Shown here one piece after another: positions 51,765 to 60,927 of a stretch of DNA of 64,000 nucleotides; position 1 is the stretch's first letter, and each line of letters starts with the position of its first letter. Source of the DNA: Shimia sp049116215. GTDB lineage: Bacteria; Pseudomonadota; Alphaproteobacteria; Rhodobacterales; Rhodobacteraceae. The translations under genes were made by a program, and so were the position numbers. A model generated the notes under the pieces. That model was not told where the DNA came from and ran no database searches. It saw only the letters and a list, made by a program, of their open reading frames with translations. The DNA lies in assembly GCF_049116215.1 (NCBI RefSeq), contig NZ_JAGDZB010000001.1, forward strand, positions 806,001-870,000, given 5' to 3'.

Positions 51765-53093
51765 TCAGTTTTCAATGCGTGAGAAGCCTGTCCGCCCAAT
51801 GCTTTCATACGCCTCAAACCCAGCCCGTTTGGCGTCGCGAACGGAATAGATGTTGCGCAGATCCGCAAGCCGAGGTGTCGCCATTTTGCGAGCCACTTTT
51901 TTCAGATCCAATGCGCGGAACTCATTCCATTCCGTCAGGATGACCAAAACATCAGCGTTTTGCGCAGCCTTATAGGCGTCCTCGACCCAGCTCACGCCAG
52001 GCAGAAGCGCTTCGCCTTCGTGGTGTCCTTGTGGATCCGTCACGCGCACCTTGGCGCCACCACCTACCAAAGCCGGAATAATCGCCAGACTTGGCGCATC
52101 GCGCATGTCGTCGGTGTTGGGTTTGAAGGTTACGCCAAGCACACCAACGGTTTTGCCATTAAAGCTACCGCCACACAGGTCGAGCAGTTTGTCGACCATG
52201 CGCCGCTTGATCTCTTCGTTGACCTGAATCACCGTTTCCGTGATCTGCATCGGGACAGCATTGTCCTGTCCGATACGGGCCAAAGCTTTGGTGTCTTTTG
52301 GAAAACAGGACCCGCCATAGCCCGGTCCCGCGTGCAGGAACTTGTTGCCAATACGTCCATCCATCCCCATGCCCTTGGACACTTGTTTGACGTCAGCACC
52401 GACGCGTTCACACAAGGCGGCAATTTCATTGATGAACGTTATCTTGGTCGCGAGGAACGCATTGGCGGCGTATTTGATCATCTCCGCGCTTTCGAGATCG
52501 GTGGTGACAATCGGGAAGTCGCGCAAATACAGCGGTCGGTAGATGTCATTCATCACCTCACCAGCCCGCTCACCCTGAACCCCAATCACAACGCGGTCGG
52601 GCTTCATAAAGTCTTCGATGGCGGCACCTTCGCGCAGAAACTCAGGATTGCTGGCAACATCAAAATCCAGATCCGGATTGGCCTTGCGAACCACTTGTTT
52701 GACCTGACGGTTGGTGCCAACCGGCACGGTGGATTTAGTTACAATCACCAGGTAATCTTTGGCGGTGCGGGCAATCTCTTCTGCCGCAGCCATGACGTAG
52801 GACAGGTCAGCATGCCCATCTCCGCGCCGCGTCGGAGTGCCAACAGCGATGAACACCGCCTGTGCACCGTCCATGGCTTTCTCGAGGTCCAACGTGAAGC
52901 TAAGGCGCCCGGCTTCGACGTTTTTCTCCATCAAAGCATCAAGGCCCGGCTCATAGATTGGCACTTCGCCCCGTTCGAGCATCTCAATTTTGGACGGGTC
53001 TTTATCGACACAGACAACCTCATGTCCAAAGTCAGAGAAGCACACCCCGGATACCAAACCGACGTAGCCTGTACCGATCATTGCTATTTTCAT
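51765..53093 (-). CDS. ugd: UDP-glucose 6-dehydrogenase
   Basis: NAD-dependent four-electron dehydrogenase making UDP-glucuronate from UDP-glucose for capsule or exopolysaccharide. Start ATG at 53093 with GAGGGTGG upstream; 442 residues, the usual bacterial length. The N-terminal Rossmann loop is MIGTGYVGLVSGVCFSDFGH. TKSTVPVGTNRQV and SNPEFLREGAAIEDF are family motifs. GPGYGGSCFPKDTKALA holds the catalytic Cys, and VLGVTFKPNTDDMRDAPS the UDP-sugar binding region. It sits away from the main polysaccharide locus but could supply it. Confidence 0.96.
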   Translation of the reverse strand: MKIAMIGTGYVGLVSGVCFSDFGHEVVCVDKDPSKIEMLERGEVPIYEPGLDALMEKNVEAGRLSFTLDLEKAMDGAQAVFIAVGTPTRRGDGHADLSYVMAAAEEIARTAKDYLVIVTKSTVPVGTNRQVKQVVRKANPDLDFDVASNPEFLREGAAIEDFMKPDRVVIGVQGERAGEVMNDIYRPLYLRDFPIVTTDLESAEMIKYAANAFLATKITFINEIAALCERVGADVKQVSKGMGMDGRIGNKFLHAGPGYGGSCFPKDTKALARIGQDNAVPMQITETVIQVNEEIKRRMVDKLLDLCGGSFNGKTVGVLGVTFKPNTDDMRDAPSLAIIPALVGGGAKVRVTDPQGHHEGEALLPGVSWVEDAYKAAQNADVLVILTEWNEFRALDLKKVARKMATPRLADLRNIYSVRDAKRAGFEAYESIGRTGFSRIEN

Positions 53094-53225
53094 GTGTGCC
53101 ACCCTCTTTTATTCTGCCCGTGGTGTTCTTGTAATGAGCTTGCGAGAACAGTCTGTCAACGCGGCAACAGACACCACGCGCACCACAGCTCAGCAAACTT
53201 TCTTTTTGAGGAAAAAGACATCTTA

Positions 53226-53255
53226 GCAACCAGCGGCCCAAACGCCGCTGGTTGC
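53226..53255 (-). terminator. Terminator of the RTX metalloprotease gene
   Basis: A perfect 12-base stem (GCAACCAGCGGC with its complement, loop of 6) lies 22 bases after the RTX gene stop on the minus strand and is followed by a T-rich stretch (TAAGATGTCTTTTTCC). Confidence 0.75.
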
Positions 53256-53276
53256 GTGGCCCTTTGAAGGAACCGT

Positions 53277-55592
53277 TTAGATGATATCAATCATGCTGGC
53301 ATCAAATTGTGCAGCCCAGCCGGTGACAGTGATGATATCTGTGCCAAAGGTCAGGACATAGTTCCCACCCGCGTCGGCGCCATAGGTGTTAAGAACATCC
53401 GCCTCGGACAGCGCAGCTCCCCCCCACAACGCATCATCCAACGACAGCATGTCACCTTCGGTGGAGCTAAAGTTATTCACTGTGTTGCTGGAACCGACAC
53501 CTGTTGAGAAGACAAAAGTATCAGTACCGAGACCGCCATCACCAACGTCATTCCCAGCACCAAACTCCAGCACATCATTGCCGCCACCACCCAGCAGTGT
53601 GTCGTTGCCAGAACCACCCAGAAGCGTATCTGAGCCAGTGTTACCGTTGAGCAGGTCAGCGTCATTGCCGCCGTTCAAGGTATCATTTCCGCTGCCGCCG
53701 CTAAGGCTGTCTCCATTGTCTCCGCCAAGCAAGCTGTCGTCGCCGGTGCCACCGTTGAGCCTGTCAGACCCGGCATTGCCATAGACAACGTCATTGCCAT
53801 CATCGCCGCTCAGCGTGTCGTTTCCGCTGCCGCCGTAGAGCAGGTCGTCACTGCCGCCGCCAAACAGTTTGTCGTTTCCATTGACGCCATAAACTGTGTC
53901 AGAGCCAGAGTTGCCATTGATGAGGTCATCGCCGTCACCGCCGTTCAACGTATCTTGTCCACCGCCGCCAAAGATATTGTCAGCTCCGCCGCCACCAAAC
54001 AGTCTATCGTTTCCCGCCCCGCCAAACATCGTGTCTGATCCGGAATTGCCATCCATGGAGTCGTTGCCATTTCCGCCAATTAAAGTGTCCAAACCCGCAC
54101 CGCCATACAAGCTGTCATTGTTGTTGCCGCCTAGCAGAACGTCGTTGCCTTTCCCGCCCCGCACGAGGTCAGCACCGTCTCCAGCGTTTATCCAATCATT
54201 GCCATCCTTTGAATTGATGACATTTCCAACGCTGTTGCCGGTGATGCGATCGTTCCCAGCTCCTGAATTCACGTTCTCGATCACGGTGCCAACAGCGATT
54301 CCAAGGTTTCCGATTAGACCGCCAACATCGGAGAATTCGCCACCGTTCATATTGATCCGCGCATCAGTTGTATACGCGCTGAAATCCATCAAGTCGGTTC
54401 CGCTATAGTCATAGATTGTCAGGGCAACTGGGCCAGCAGAGGAGAGGAGCCCGTTAAAGAAATCTCCTAGATACCCGTCAAGGAGCGAACCCGGGCCCCA
54501 CACCGTATTTCCGGCAGTCGCGCTGCTTCCGCCAGCCGCGCCATAGAGGTCCTGAATTGCCACGATATCGACCATCATGGCGCTCATGATGTTGGCGTAA
54601 CTAGCGTTGGTGCCAAGGCTGTCTGTCTGGTCAAAATACGACATGATGCTCATTTGCCAGCTGTCGTTGCCAAAATCTTCGTCGATCCCGTATTCAGCGG
54701 CACCGTTGTATCCTCCCTGGTGGCCAAGCCCCAAGGCGTGGCCGATTTCATGGATGTAGGTCTGGAAGGAATAACTATTCACGGTGGTGCCATATGTGGC
54801 CAGCCAATCCGTCGACACGTTGACGGTAGAAGACAGAATTTTGCCGGCCGAAACGGAAGAACTGGACCAAGCCCCCGCATCCGTATTCTGGAATGTAATA
54901 TCGGCAGTTGTGGCAACCTCCTGAAAGGTGATGTCCGCAACCAATTCCCAAGCGTCAAACGCCCAGCGTGCCAATTTCTGACCTTCGGCACTCAGGGCAG
55001 TGATGTTGACTGTGATTACATTGCTTTCCGAAGTGTCAAACGAGCGCGCGGCCCTGCCGGTATCGGTCCAATAGCCAGAGGTGAGATAGTCCGCCATATC
55101 CTGCACCGACCCATCCGCGATGGGCGTAAAGGTATCAACTGTGAGGCTGTAGCTGGAAGACACGGAATTATATCCATTGACCGCGAAGTAGTAGGTGCCT
55201 GTGTAGGTGGCCTCAAACGTCACAAAAGAGTCGTAGTTTCCACCGTTCGCATCAATGTCATCGTTATACTCGAAAGCGGTGCCAGTGCTGTCCAACACCC
55301 AGATTCTCGGGTCATCACCGGTCACGGAAACCTGAATTTGTTGCCCTTCTGTCAATGTGATCGCAATGAAATCAACATCCGTGTTGTTGATATTGCCGGT
55401 GAACGTGTCACCAACAGAAATTGTATAGGGTGTGGACGTGTTGGCTGGCGCATCTCCGACTTCGGTAATTGTTGCACCATCTGGATCCCCAATCACGGGA
55501 GTAGGGGTTGGCCCATCACCAGGACCATCACCGTGTCCCCCGTGAAAAATCGGGGCATCGACAGTCGGAATAAGTGCGTTCTGAATGAGCAT
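53277..55592 (-). CDS. Secreted RTX metalloprotease (serralysin-like M10)
   Basis: Large secreted calcium-dependent zinc protease of 771 residues, presumably exported by a type I system (not in this window). No Sec signal peptide is seen. A pre-peptidase C-terminal (PPC) type beta domain covers about 55-155. The catalytic domain has HEIGHALGLGH at 281-291, with the Met-turn SIMSYF at 315-320, the serralysin/metzincin signature. From about residue 440, more than twenty RTX nonapeptides (GGxGxDxLx, for example GGAGNDRLF) form the calcium parallel beta-roll. The last 60 residues hold a typical RTX secretion tail ending MIDII. The small exported protein gene lies 68 bases upstream on the same strand. 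Confidence 0.93.
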   Translation of the reverse strand: MLIQNALIPTVDAPIFHGGHGDGPGDGPTPTPVIGDPDGATITEVGDAPANTSTPYTISVGDTFTGNINNTDVDFIAITLTEGQQIQVSVTGDDPRIWVLDSTGTAFEYNDDIDANGGNYDSFVTFEATYTGTYYFAVNGYNSVSSSYSLTVDTFTPIADGSVQDMADYLTSGYWTDTGRAARSFDTSESNVITVNITALSAEGQKLARWAFDAWELVADITFQEVATTADITFQNTDAGAWSSSSVSAGKILSSTVNVSTDWLATYGTTVNSYSFQTYIHEIGHALGLGHQGGYNGAAEYGIDEDFGNDSWQMSIMSYFDQTDSLGTNASYANIMSAMMVDIVAIQDLYGAAGGSSATAGNTVWGPGSLLDGYLGDFFNGLLSSAGPVALTIYDYSGTDLMDFSAYTTDARINMNGGEFSDVGGLIGNLGIAVGTVIENVNSGAGNDRITGNSVGNVINSKDGNDWINAGDGADLVRGGKGNDVLLGGNNNDSLYGGAGLDTLIGGNGNDSMDGNSGSDTMFGGAGNDRLFGGGGADNIFGGGGQDTLNGGDGDDLINGNSGSDTVYGVNGNDKLFGGGSDDLLYGGSGNDTLSGDDGNDVVYGNAGSDRLNGGTGDDSLLGGDNGDSLSGGSGNDTLNGGNDADLLNGNTGSDTLLGGSGNDTLLGGGGNDVLEFGAGNDVGDGGLGTDTFVFSTGVGSSNTVNNFSSTEGDMLSLDDALWGGAALSEADVLNTYGADAGGNYVLTFGTDIITVTGWAAQFDASMIDII

Positions 55593-55660
55593 TCTACAAT
55601 CTCCTATCTCGCCGCATTAATGAGTCGCTTGGTCAGCTCCGTCATGCGGCCTCTTTAAAA

Positions 55661-56095
55661 TTACTTGTCCCAGGGTGGCATGCTCACGTGCAGCACATCC
55701 CGAGCAAATCCTTCTATGAGGCGCTGAAGTGGCGCGCCATCCATCCCATCAACTTGTAATGAAGGGCCTGAGTAGTTTTCTTTGGTCTCGAGGTTTTGCC
55801 AGAACAACTCCCCTTTGACTTGATCTGACTGCAAAGCTTGCACAACCAGAGTAGCCACTGTTCCCTGCGCGTTTTCGGTGTTTGACTCCCCAGTCGCAAC
55901 AATCCTCCGTTCTGGAAATTGTTGTTCTATTTCAAGGCGCAGCGTCTCACATACCACCTTAAGATCTGCCTCGGACAGCTCTTTGACCGGCGTTTCACAA
56001 ATGAGATGGATTTGAGGTTCAGCGTTTTTTGCGTCAACCGTCATGGCCAAAGCACTCAACATGAGTGCTCCCCAAAAGGAATATGTTGCAGACAT
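55661..56095 (-). CDS. Small exported protein upstream of the RTX protease
   Basis: Not recognised. From the ATG at 56095, 144 residues start with a hydrophobic signal segment (FWGALMLSALAMTVDA) and continue with a mixed alpha/beta domain: ICETPVKELSEADLKVVCETLRLEIEQQ and LVVQALQSDQVKGELFWQNLE. Two Cys residues may form a disulfide. It precedes the metalloprotease by 68 bases on the same strand. Protease operons often encode an inhibitor or maturation factor in such a place, but there is no motif evidence for that here. Confidence 0.6.
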   Translation of the reverse strand: MSATYSFWGALMLSALAMTVDAKNAEPQIHLICETPVKELSEADLKVVCETLRLEIEQQFPERRIVATGESNTENAQGTVATLVVQALQSDQVKGELFWQNLETKENYSGPSLQVDGMDGAPLQRLIEGFARDVLHVSMPPWDK

Positions 56096-56281
56096 TGGCC
56101 ACACCCAATCACTCTCCAAACGCCCGCACCATAGTCTGCAATTTAGACACAAAATCCGGCCCGAAATTAAGTCTGGAAAACCGTAAAAGTTAAGGAAGCG
56201 TTAATCAAGCAATATAGGTGATCAGTATGACGCAGGTGCCCTTGTCCCCTGATGCATCTCGATATTTTTGCCGACCCAAAA

Positions 56282-56308
56282 CAAAAAAGCTCCCGATATA
56301 CGGGAGCT
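56282..56308 (-). terminator. Intrinsic terminator of the hrcA-grpE operon
   Basis: On the minus strand an 8-base stem AGCTCCCG/CGGGAGCT (5-base loop) is followed by TTTTTT, about 42 bases after the grpE stop. This is a canonical intrinsic terminator. Confidence 0.9.
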
Positions 56309-56309
56309 C

Positions 56310-56339
56310 TTGGAACAGTTATGCTTTTGGAACAGTTAT
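56310..56339. repeat. Two 13-base direct repeats
   Basis: TTGGAACAGTTAT occurs at 56310-56322 and again at 56327-56339, between the grpE stop and its terminator. The significance is unknown; it may be a local duplication or a protein binding site. Confidence 0.6.
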
Positions 56340-56350
56340 AGTGGGCCTAT

Positions 56351-56911
56351 TTAGCCTGGGTTCGAGCTCACGCCCACTTGCGCAGGCCGCAACAAGCGAT
56401 CATGCAACATGAAGCCCTGCGCAGAGACCTGAATGATCTCGCCAGATTTGGTGCCCGGAACAGGCGCTTCAAACATGGCCTCATGTACGTTGGGATCAAA
56501 TTTGTCGCCCACTTCAGGCGAAATAACTTCAATACCGTGTTTGGAGAAGGTTTTCAGAAGCTCACGCATGGTCAGCTCGATGCCTTCAATCAACGCAGCA
56601 GAGGCTTCTTTCTGCTCATCGGTGATGGTTTCAACCGCGCGCTTCATGTTGTCAAATACCGGCAGCATGTCACGCGCCAGCTTGGAGCCGCCATATTGCT
56701 CTGCCTCACGGCGGGCTTTGTCGCCCCGTTTGCGGGCGTTTTCAGCATCTGCCAACGCGCGCATCCAGCGGTCTTTCAGCTCGTCACGTTCGGCGCGCAG
56801 CTCATCAATTTCGATGGCCTCGTCGTCCAGCTCATCCAAGCTTTGAGCAAATTCTTCGGCCTCGGCATCTGCGATGTCGTCCAGAAATTCGTTTTCTTTC
56901 GGCTCAGCCAT
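56351..56911 (-). CDS. grpE: Nucleotide exchange factor GrpE
   Basis: Co-chaperone that releases ADP from DnaK. The 186 residues show an N-terminal acidic tail and long coiled coil (IEIDELRAERDELKDRWMRALADAENARKR), then the C-terminal beta domain with GIELTMRELLKTFSKHGIEVI and the family signature KFDPNVHEAMFEAP. Cotranscribed with hrcA, whose stop is 9 bases upstream of the grpE start. A strong terminator follows. This hrcA-grpE order is the standard alphaproteobacterial arrangement. Confidence 0.97.
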   Translation of the reverse strand: MAEPKENEFLDDIADAEAEEFAQSLDELDDEAIEIDELRAERDELKDRWMRALADAENARKRGDKARREAEQYGGSKLARDMLPVFDNMKRAVETITDEQKEASAALIEGIELTMRELLKTFSKHGIEVISPEVGDKFDPNVHEAMFEAPVPGTKSGEIIQVSAQGFMLHDRLLRPAQVGVSSNPG

Positions 56912-56920
56912 TTTTCACCT

Positions 56921-57985
56921 CTAACCGCGGTCGGTGATCAGTTTTCCGACCAGCTGTGCCGTGTAATCCACAATCGGCACGATGCGTCCATAGTTCAGGC
57001 GCTTGGGTCCGATGACCCCGACAGCACCCACGATCTTACGATCAGCGTTCATATAGGGAGACACCACCAAAGAGGAACCCGAAAGTGAAAAAAGTTTGTT
57101 CTCGGAGCCAATAAAAATGCGCACGCCGTCGCCCTGCTCCGCCAATTCGAGAAAATCAGCAATGTCTCGTTTACGTTCTAGGTCATCAAACAACGTGCGG
57201 ATGCGTTCGAGGTCCTGTTCTTCCTCATCTGTGCCGAGCAGATTCGAGCGGCCGCGCACAATCAAACGCTCTTGCTGTCCACCCTCATCTGCCCAAAGCG
57301 CGAGGCCGTTTTCGACCATGTCGGCCGCCAGACTGTCGATTTCCTGACGACGTTTTTTGATCTCTTGCTGAACGGCATTGCCCAGCTCGCTCAGGGTCCG
57401 TCCTTCGGCAACCGCATTGAGGAAATTTGCCGCTTCTCGCATGGAGCTTGGTGTTTGGCCAACTGGAGGAGTGAACAGACGGTTTTCCACATGACCATCC
57501 GCAAAAACCAGCACCACCAAGGCACGTTCGGCACCAAGGCTGACAAACTCGATGTGTTTGATGGGGGCTTCGTGTTTTGGGGCCAGCACAAGCGAAGCCC
57601 CCTGTGTGACCCCCGACAGAGCAGTAGACACGCGATCCAACATATTGCCCACATCGGCACCTGTGTCGCCAAGCGTCGCGTCAATTTTTTGACGATCGCC
57701 TTGGTCAAGATCACCAACTTCCAACAAACCATCCACAAACATGCGCAGGCCTTGTTGCGTTGGAATGCGGCCAGCGGAGACGTGTGGGCTGTCCAAAAGT
57801 CCCAAATACTCCAAATCCTGCATCACATTACGGATGGTTGCAGCGCTGACCTTTTCAGACAGCGAGCGCGTCAAAGTGCGCGATCCCACCGGATCACCGG
57901 TCTCCAGATAGCCTTCAACCACGCGGCGGAACACCTCGCGGCTGCGATCGTTCATTTCTTCGAGAATTTTGCTGCTGTCTGTCAT
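56921..57985 (-). CDS. hrcA: Heat-inducible transcription repressor HrcA
   Basis: Repressor of class I heat-shock genes binding the CIRCE operator. The 354 residues from the ATG at 57985 start SSKILEEMNDRSREVFRRVVEGYLETGDPVGSRTL seen here as the DNA-binding winged helix (MNDRSREVFRRVVEGYLETG), with SEKVSAATIRNVMQDLEYLG as the recognition helix. The rest is GAF-like (LVLAPKHEAPIKHIEFVSLG, then VGAVGVIGPKRLNYGRIVPIVD). The frame is open 51 bases further upstream. No CIRCE inverted repeat was found in the promoter gap. Divergent from rph. Confidence 0.95.
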   Translation of the reverse strand: MTDSSKILEEMNDRSREVFRRVVEGYLETGDPVGSRTLTRSLSEKVSAATIRNVMQDLEYLGLLDSPHVSAGRIPTQQGLRMFVDGLLEVGDLDQGDRQKIDATLGDTGADVGNMLDRVSTALSGVTQGASLVLAPKHEAPIKHIEFVSLGAERALVVLVFADGHVENRLFTPPVGQTPSSMREAANFLNAVAEGRTLSELGNAVQQEIKKRRQEIDSLAADMVENGLALWADEGGQQERLIVRGRSNLLGTDEEEQDLERIRTLFDDLERKRDIADFLELAEQGDGVRIFIGSENKLFSLSGSSLVVSPYMNADRKIVGAVGVIGPKRLNYGRIVPIVDYTAQLVGKLITDRG

Positions 57986-58101
57986 TCGCCCGTGCCTTTG
58001 TCTTCTTAATAAAATAGCCTCACAGGCAAAGGTCAATCGGGGTTGCGCACAACCTTATCCCGCGGTTATCCCCAGCCCAAACCTAACAAAGGATATATGC
58101 C

Positions 58102-58815
58102 ATGCGCCCTTCCGGCCGTCAGCTCAACGAAATGCGTGAAGTCTCGATTGAAACCAATGTGACCAAACACGCCGAAGGTTCCTGTTTGATCAAAATGGGC
58201 GACACCCACGTCTTGTGTACCGCATCTTTGGAAGCGCGCGTGCCACCGTTTATCAAGGGATCTGGCCTGGGTTGGGTGACCGCAGAATATGGCATGCTGC
58301 CCCGTTCGACCTCTTCGCGTATGCGCCGCGAGGCGACATCTGGCAAGCAAGGTGGCCGGACTGTTGAAATTCAACGCCTGATTGGCCGGTCTCTGCGCGC
58401 CGGCGTGGACCGTGTTGCCTTAGGTGAACGCCAGATCACCGTGGACTGCGACGTAATCCAGGCTGATGGCGGCACACGCTGTGCGTCCATCACCGGTGGC
58501 TGGGTGGCGCTGCGTTTGGCAGTGAACAAACTGATGAAAGCTGGTGACGTGACAACGGATCCGCTGATTTCTCCTGTGGCAGCAGTGTCTTGCGGGATTT
58601 ACGCCGGTCAGCCGGTGCTCGATCTGGACTACCCGGAAGACAGCGAAGCCGGTGTGGACGGCAACTTCATAATGCTGGCCAATGGCCAGATGATCGAAAC
58701 ACAAATGTCTGCGGAAGGCTCCACCTATTCCCGCGCGCAGATGAATGAACTGCTTGATCTGGCGGAAAAAGGCGTGTCCGAGCTGGTTGAAGCACAGCTG
58801 GCAGCCACCGCATGA
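58102..58815 (+). CDS. rph: Ribonuclease PH
   Basis: Phosphorolytic 3'-5' exoribonuclease that trims tRNA 3' ends. 237 residues, full family length. MRPSGRQLNEMREVSIETNVTKHAEGSCLIKMGDT is the conserved start (RPSGR, then CLIKMGDTHVLCTA). GLGWVTAEYGMLPRSTSSR contains the substrate-binding Arg/Ser, and LDLDYPEDSEAGVDGNFIM the catalytic Asp region. It overlaps rdgB by 4 bases and is divergent from hrcA, a common arrangement in alphaproteobacteria. Confidence 0.97.
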   Translation: MRPSGRQLNEMREVSIETNVTKHAEGSCLIKMGDTHVLCTASLEARVPPFIKGSGLGWVTAEYGMLPRSTSSRMRREATSGKQGGRTVEIQRLIGRSLRAGVDRVALGERQITVDCDVIQADGGTRCASITGGWVALRLAVNKLMKAGDVTTDPLISPVAAVSCGIYAGQPVLDLDYPEDSEAGVDGNFIMLANGQMIETQMSAEGSTYSRAQMNELLDLAEKGVSELVEAQLAATA

Positions 58816-59423
58816 CCCGTAAATTTGAGGGCGACCGCTTGTTGGTCGCCACCCACAACGCGGGCAAATTGGCCGAGATCACCGAGATCTTGGCCCCGCA
58901 CGGGGTGTCCGTGGTTGGCGCGGGAGACATGGATCTGCCGGAACCGGAAGAAACCGAAGACACTTTTGTCGGCAACGCCCGAATCAAGGCACATGCTGCG
59001 GCCAAGGCCACCGGCCTCCCTGCCCTATCCGATGACAGTGGCATCACCATTGACGCGCTGGACGGCGCGCCAGGTGTGTACACAGCGGATTGGGCGGAAA
59101 CCGGCAATGGTCGGGACTTCATGAAAGCCATGACCCGCGCCAATGATGAAATTACCGCCAAAGGAACCGATGCGCCACGCTCTGCGCAGTTCCGCTGCAC
59201 GTTGGTACTGGCTTGGCCAGATGGACATGACGAGGTGTTTGAAGGGGTGATGCCCGGTGATTTGGTCTGGCCAATCCGTGGCGAAGGTGGCTTTGGCTAT
59301 GATCCGATGTTCATGCCGGAGGGTTATGACGTGACTTGCGCCGAGATGCCAAAAGAAGAAAAGAACCAGATCAGCCACCGTGGCCGCGCGCTACAAGCCT
59401 TTGTGGCGGGCTGTTTTGGCTGA
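58812..59423 (+). CDS. rdgB: XTP/dITP pyrophosphatase (HAM1/RdgB)
   Basis: House-cleaning pyrophosphohydrolase hydrolysing dITP, XTP and similar deaminated nucleotides. 203 residues. LLVATHNAGKLAEITEIL binds the base and phosphates, and LPALSDDSGITIDALDGAPGVYTA holds the catalytic Asp and the family signature. GEGGFGYDPMFMPEG and KNQISHRGRAL near the C-terminus complete the substrate pocket. Overlaps rph by 4 bases and hemW by up to 44 bases. Confidence 0.97.
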   Translation: MTRKFEGDRLLVATHNAGKLAEITEILAPHGVSVVGAGDMDLPEPEETEDTFVGNARIKAHAAAKATGLPALSDDSGITIDALDGAPGVYTADWAETGNGRDFMKAMTRANDEITAKGTDAPRSAQFRCTLVLAWPDGHDEVFEGVMPGDLVWPIRGEGGFGYDPMFMPEGYDVTCAEMPKEEKNQISHRGRALQAFVAGCFG

Positions 59424-60573
59424 GGATTGGCAAAACGGGGGCTTTGGCCTGTATATCCATTGGCCGTTTTGTCAGGCCAAATGCCCTTATTGCGACTTTA
59501 ACAGCCACGTGAGCCGAGAAATCGACCAATCCCGCTGGCTTAAAGCCTATTTGAGCGAGCTTGATCGGGTTGCGTCAGAGACCTCTGCACGCGTTTTGAA
59601 CACCATTTTCTTTGGCGGCGGTACGCCAAGTTTAATGGATCCAGAGGTTGTTGCCGCCATTCTGGAACGTGTGCGCAGGCTTTGGCCCACATCCAATGAC
59701 ATGGAAATCACGCTAGAAGCGAACCCAGGATCGGTGGATGCGGGCCGCTTTGTTGCCTATCGCGATGGTGGTGTGAACCGAATTTCAATGGGGATTCAAG
59801 CGCTCAATGACCGGGATTTGCAGCGATTGGGGCGTATCCACTCCGTAGACGAAGCCAGGCAGGCGTTTGAAATTGCGCGAAAAACCTTTGATCGCGTGAG
59901 TTTTGATCTGATCTATGCGCGGCAAGATCAAACCCTTGTTGATTGGCAATCCGAATTGCGCGAAGCGCTTTCAATGGCGATTGACCATCTGTCGCTTTAT
60001 CAACTGACAGTTGAACAAGGCACAGCCTTTGGCGACCGGTACAATCGTGGCAAACTGCGTGGCCTGCCGGAGGATGATCTTGCAGCGGACATGTATGAAG
60101 TCACGCAGGACATCTGCGCCGAAGCCGGAATGCTGCCCTATGAGGTGTCAAATTACGCTGCAATAGGCTCTGAATCGCGTCACAATCAAATTTATTGGCG
60201 CTATGGCGACTACGCCGGAATTGGTCCTGGCGCACATGCTCGACTGACGTTGAACGGCCAGCGCCACGCCATTGAGAACTGGCGCAACCCCAACAAGTGG
60301 TTGCAAGCCGCAGAAGCCGGCAATGGAGAAAACCTTCGGGAAGCGGTGTCACACGAAGGTCAGGCCACGGAACTGTTGTTGATGGGGCTGCGATTGAGTG
60401 AAGGGGTTGATCTGTCCCGCTATGAGGCGTTGGCCGAAAAACCACTTGAAGGCCCACGCGTCGACACCCTACGAGACATCGGCATGATTGAAATCGAGAA
60501 ATCAAGGCTGCGCGTCTTGCCGCAAGGCCGGATGGTGCTTAACTCGATTTTGTCAGAATTGTTGGTGGACTAA
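59380..60573 (+). CDS. hemW: HemW, radical SAM heme chaperone
   Basis: Radical SAM heme-trafficking protein related to coproporphyrinogen dehydrogenase (HemN-like). The 4Fe-4S cluster motif is CQAKCPYC in FGLYIHWPFCQAKCPYCDF, about residues 30-38, followed by FFGGGTPSLM and ITLEANPGSVDAGRF, both family motifs. The residue after the CxxxCxxC is Asp (CDF), typical of HemW rather than true HemN. 397 residues from a GTG at 59380; a TTG at 59416 gives a more usual N-terminus and a smaller rdgB overlap, so the start is uncertain. Confidence 0.95.
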   Translation: MAARYKPLWRAVLAEDWQNGGFGLYIHWPFCQAKCPYCDFNSHVSREIDQSRWLKAYLSELDRVASETSARVLNTIFFGGGTPSLMDPEVVAAILERVRRLWPTSNDMEITLEANPGSVDAGRFVAYRDGGVNRISMGIQALNDRDLQRLGRIHSVDEARQAFEIARKTFDRVSFDLIYARQDQTLVDWQSELREALSMAIDHLSLYQLTVEQGTAFGDRYNRGKLRGLPEDDLAADMYEVTQDICAEAGMLPYEVSNYAAIGSESRHNQIYWRYGDYAGIGPGAHARLTLNGQRHAIENWRNPNKWLQAAEAGNGENLREAVSHEGQATELLLMGLRLSEGVDLSRYEALAEKPLEGPRVDTLRDIGMIEIEKSRLRVLPQGRMVLNSILSELLVD

Positions 60574-60927
60574 ATGCGCATACTTTGGCTAATCTGTGGA
60601 CTGACCTGTGTTGCGCTGGCCTTGATTGGCGTTGTCCTCCCCCTCCTTCCAACCGTGCCTTTTCTGCTGCTCGCCGCTTTCTGTTTTGCCCGCTCTTCTG
60701 AACGGCTGCACAACTGGCTTCTGTCGCACAAAACCTTCGGGCCCATGATCGAAGACTGGAACAGCAACGGCGCAATCCGCCCTTCGGCAAAAAAGGCAGC
60801 AACCCTGTCCATTGCCGTTGTTTTTGGAATTTCGCTGCTGGTTGGCGTCAAAACCACCGTGATTGTCATTCAAATGGTGGTTTTGAGCGCGGTACTTTTT
60901 TTCATCTGGACGCGGCCTAATTCGTAG
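60574..60927 (+). CDS. YbaN-family (DUF454) inner-membrane protein
   Basis: Small membrane protein of 117 residues with three or four helices. The N-terminus GLTCVALALIGVVLPLLPTVPFLLLAAFCFARSSER contains the DUF454 signature GxxxPLLPTxPFLLLAxxCFARSS, followed by LLSHKTFGPMIEDWNSNGAI, also typical. Function in the family is unknown. The ATG at 60574 directly follows the hemW stop. Its 3' end overlaps the convergent parB gene by 11 bases. Confidence 0.93.
   Translation: MRILWLICGLTCVALALIGVVLPLLPTVPFLLLAAFCFARSSERLHNWLLSHKTFGPMIEDWNSNGAIRPSAKKAATLSIAVVFGISLLVGVKTTVIVIQMVVLSAVLFFIWTRPNS

Noticed and set aside
51960..53267. 435-residue open frame antisense to ugd
   Set aside because: No recognisable domain; ugd on the other strand is complete with catalytic Cys motif.
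53540..54230. Regularly spaced short repeats resembling a CRISPR or satellite array
   Set aside because: They are in frame and encode RTX nonapeptides GGxGxDxLx; the spacing is 27 bases and there are no unique spacers.
54654..55658. 334-residue open frame antisense to the RTX protease
   Set aside because: Overlaps the catalytic domain with HEIGHALGLGH on the minus strand; composition is that of a shadow frame.
57986..58101. CIRCE operator expected near hrcA
   Set aside because: No TTAGCACTC-N9-GAGTGCTAA inverted repeat is present in the hrcA-rph gap.
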